In this document: in pieces, positions 40,387 to 41,590 of the stretch
How the letters are laid out: each line of letters starts with the position of its first letter
Position numbering within the stretch: position 1 is the stretch's first letter
Source of the DNA: an uncultured Selenomonadales bacterium
GTDB taxonomy: Bacteria; Bacillota; Negativicutes; Selenomonadales; Selenomonadaceae
Length of the DNA stretch: 41,590 bases
Assembly (NCBI GenBank): GCA_946407095.1
Contig: CAMJMR010000021.1
Span: 1 to 41,590 of the forward strand
Direction of reading: 5' to 3'
Notes under the pieces: model-generated
The model's database searches: none
What the model was told of the DNA's origin: nothing
The model's input: the letters and a program-made list of their open reading frames with translations, nothing else
Made by a program: the position numbers and the translations under genes

Positions 40387-41247
40387 TCAGCCTTTCAATC
40401 GACCGATTCTGTAGCCGAAAAACTTAGCGGCGTCCCTGAAAATTGCACCAAAGCAGTCGAGGGGATTTTTTTTCGCCAAGGCGACGAGCTTCATGACGAC
40501 GAACTTTTTGCCCGCGCCCTCCGCCGAGCCGAATGTTTCACGAATCCAAGGCTCTTGCGCATGAAATTTTCCGATTTGAACGTAGCGACGAAACTCTTGC
40601 GCCGCCGTGTAGTTGTGCGAGTGACAAACTTCCGCCTCCGCCGCGTAGTAAATCTTCAGCCCGCGCAACAGCATCTTCGCCGCAACGTACATGTCCTCCG
40701 AAAGCGGCACGTGCGACGGAAAGCCGCCGACACTCTGCAGGGCTTCGACGCGATAAGCCGCAAACGAATTCGACGCGAACGCCGTCTTTATCCCGAAAAG
40801 TTTTCTGTCGTCGAACGAGCGCAGTTGACTTTCGGGCGGGTAGTTGAAGGCGCGCAGAAATTTCGCCTCTTCGGTAGCGTTGGCGTGCGGCAGCTGTCGA
40901 CCGTATGACAAGCCGACCGATTCGTCCGCACCGAAAATTTTCACCAATGCCGCAAGCGATTCGCCCTTTAGCAAAACGTCCTGCGTCATGAAGATTATCA
41001 CGTCGAGCCGCGCAGATTTGAGCAGGTGTTCCAGCGCGAGCTGCCGTGTTGCCCCGTGATTGAAAGTCCTGCGCGGGATTGTCAAGACTTCGACGCCGAA
41101 AGACTTCGCGAGCCGTGCCGTGCCGTCCGTCGATTCCGAGTCGACGATTAACTTGCGCGTCGGCAAAGTCTGCGCGGCGAGCTGTTCAAGCAACGTCCGG
41201 AATTGTGAGCCCGCGTTTAGCGTCGGGATTATCAAGCCGCAATTCAT
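40387..41247 (-). CDS. GT2 glycosyltransferase, rhamnosyltransferase-like
   Basis: A 286-residue GT-A enzyme. Seen: CGLIIPTLNAGSQFRTLLEQ, VDSESTDGTARLA for the nucleotide, RRTFNHGATRQLALEH, IFMTQDVLL where the usual DxD metal motif is TQD, and a SEDMYVAAKMLLRGLKI catalytic helix with ED. The order fits rhamnosyltransferases and related O-antigen enzymes. GGAGG precedes the ATG. It stands alone between repeat R7 at its 3' end and a MITE-like repeat at its 5' end. Confidence 0.9.
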   Translation of the reverse strand: MNCGLIIPTLNAGSQFRTLLEQLAAQTLPTRKLIVDSESTDGTARLAKSFGVEVLTIPRRTFNHGATRQLALEHLLKSARLDVIIFMTQDVLLKGESLAALVKIFGADESVGLSYGRQLPHANATEEAKFLRAFNYPPESQLRSFDDRKLFGIKTAFASNSFAAYRVEALQSVGGFPSHVPLSEDMYVAAKMLLRGLKIYYAAEAEVCHSHNYTAAQEFRRYVQIGKFHAQEPWIRETFGSAEGAGKKFVVMKLVALAKKNPLDCFGAIFRDAAKFFGYRIGRLKG

Positions 41248-41269
41248 TTAAAACCTCCAAAATATTTTT

Positions 41270-41542
41270 CTAGGGGTTGTTGGTAAAGTGAAGTGGCGAT
41301 TCGGATTCGGCGTATCAATGACTTTTATGTTTAGGATCTATTTTCTTTCGCCGGGGAAAGAAAGTAGCAAAGAAACCCGCCGCTGCGCGCGGAGCGGCTG
41401 CCGACCACCGCCGAAATGCCCGCGCAAGCCGAAGCCGACTGTGCGCCGCTACTTCGCATCACGCTCAGTACGCGGCGCGGCCGCCATCCTTGGCGGCCTC
41501 TGTTCCCTGCCACTCTTTCCCTACTTTACCAACAAACCCTAG
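41270..41542 (+). mobile_element. MITE-like element R8 with terminal inverted repeats
   Basis: A 265-base body (41274-41538) flanked by CTAG at 41270-41273 and 41539-41542. The ends are inverted repeats: GGGTTGTTGGTAAAGT on the left, GGTTTGTTGGTAAAGT from the right, 15 of 16 matching. IS5-family elements use similar GG-TTGTTG-type ends and YTAR targets, so this looks like a non-autonomous derivative. Inside is a complete copy of the hairpin family (from 41338), with central hairpin GCGCCGC/GCGGCGC and last hairpin GGCCGCCA/TGGCGGCC. No protein is encoded. Confidence 0.8.
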
Positions 41543-41590
41543 GAACTGTGGACAAAAAGTGATAAAATATATTTCGGGTGAAACAAAATG
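41539..41590. repeat. 52-bp inverted repeat, right copy
   Basis: Reverse complement of 19-70, 50 of 52 bases the same, running to the very last base of the window. See the left copy for interpretation. Confidence 0.85.

Noticed and set aside
74-41538. Repeated hairpins as a CRISPR array
   Set aside because: Copies are kilobases apart, 100-265 bases long, with no regular spacers and no cas genes.
19-41590. Circular plasmid or phage with terminal redundancy
   Set aside because: The end repeat is inverted, not direct, and the content is chromosomal housekeeping without replication or phage genes.

Overview
The window looks like part of a chromosome from a Gram-negative-type Firmicute of the class Negativicutes, most likely near Selenomonadaceae. 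Supporting signs are: a small protein starting with the N-terminal signature of Selenomonas-type flagellins; lipopolysaccharide-type genes (a GT9 heptosyltransferase-like enzyme, a WaaE-like GT2, YrbL) beside Firmicute-style strong ribosome binding sites; ATP-type PckA; and FolE2. I saw no rRNA, tRNA, CRISPR array, integrase or transposase gene. The placement is an inference from gene content only.

Layout. 1-1300: repeat, then a secreted RTX-like repeat protein. 1288-4981 (minus): folD-deoD-ybaK and ugd. 5357-8165 (plus): folE2, a secreted P1-family peptidase and an MTA-phosphorylase-like enzyme. 8217-10319: secreted alpha/beta hydrolase divergent from a LysR regulator. 10506-14036: HlyD-like adaptor, orphan trpB, DedA protein. 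14100-22688 (minus): two acyltransferases, a GPH sugar symporter broken by one amber codon, a PreP-like M16 protease, a mini-flagellin, dapA and an exported unknown. 23074-26129 (plus): four-gene operon ending in a secreted GH84 hexosaminidase. 26177-28271 (minus): pckA and a Doc toxin. 28417-32539: DUF535 protein and a tightly overlapping GT4-GT2-GT9 operon. 32603-34110: a tandem family of four double-glycine-leader proteins, the last with a stop at codon 5. 34213-41247: glycosyltransferases, a lipoprotein class A beta-lactamase, a PIG-L deacetylase, YrbL and a NodB deacetylase.

Two repeat families thread through the window. The first (about 160-265 bp, eight copies) is a chain of hairpins whose arms change in sequence but stay complementary; one copy has 16-bp terminal inverted repeats and a CTAG duplication, like a MITE moved by an IS5-type transposase. 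The second (about 90-105 bp) starts with GGCTAG directly after the stop codon of a gene and ends in a hairpin. At three genes it is followed by a second copy of that gene's last 12-18 codons, with differences that are almost all synonymous. This recoded tail duplication and the double-glycine family are the two most unusual things here. The window also ends in a 52-bp inverted repeat of its own beginning, so its edges probably lie in repeats that broke an assembly.
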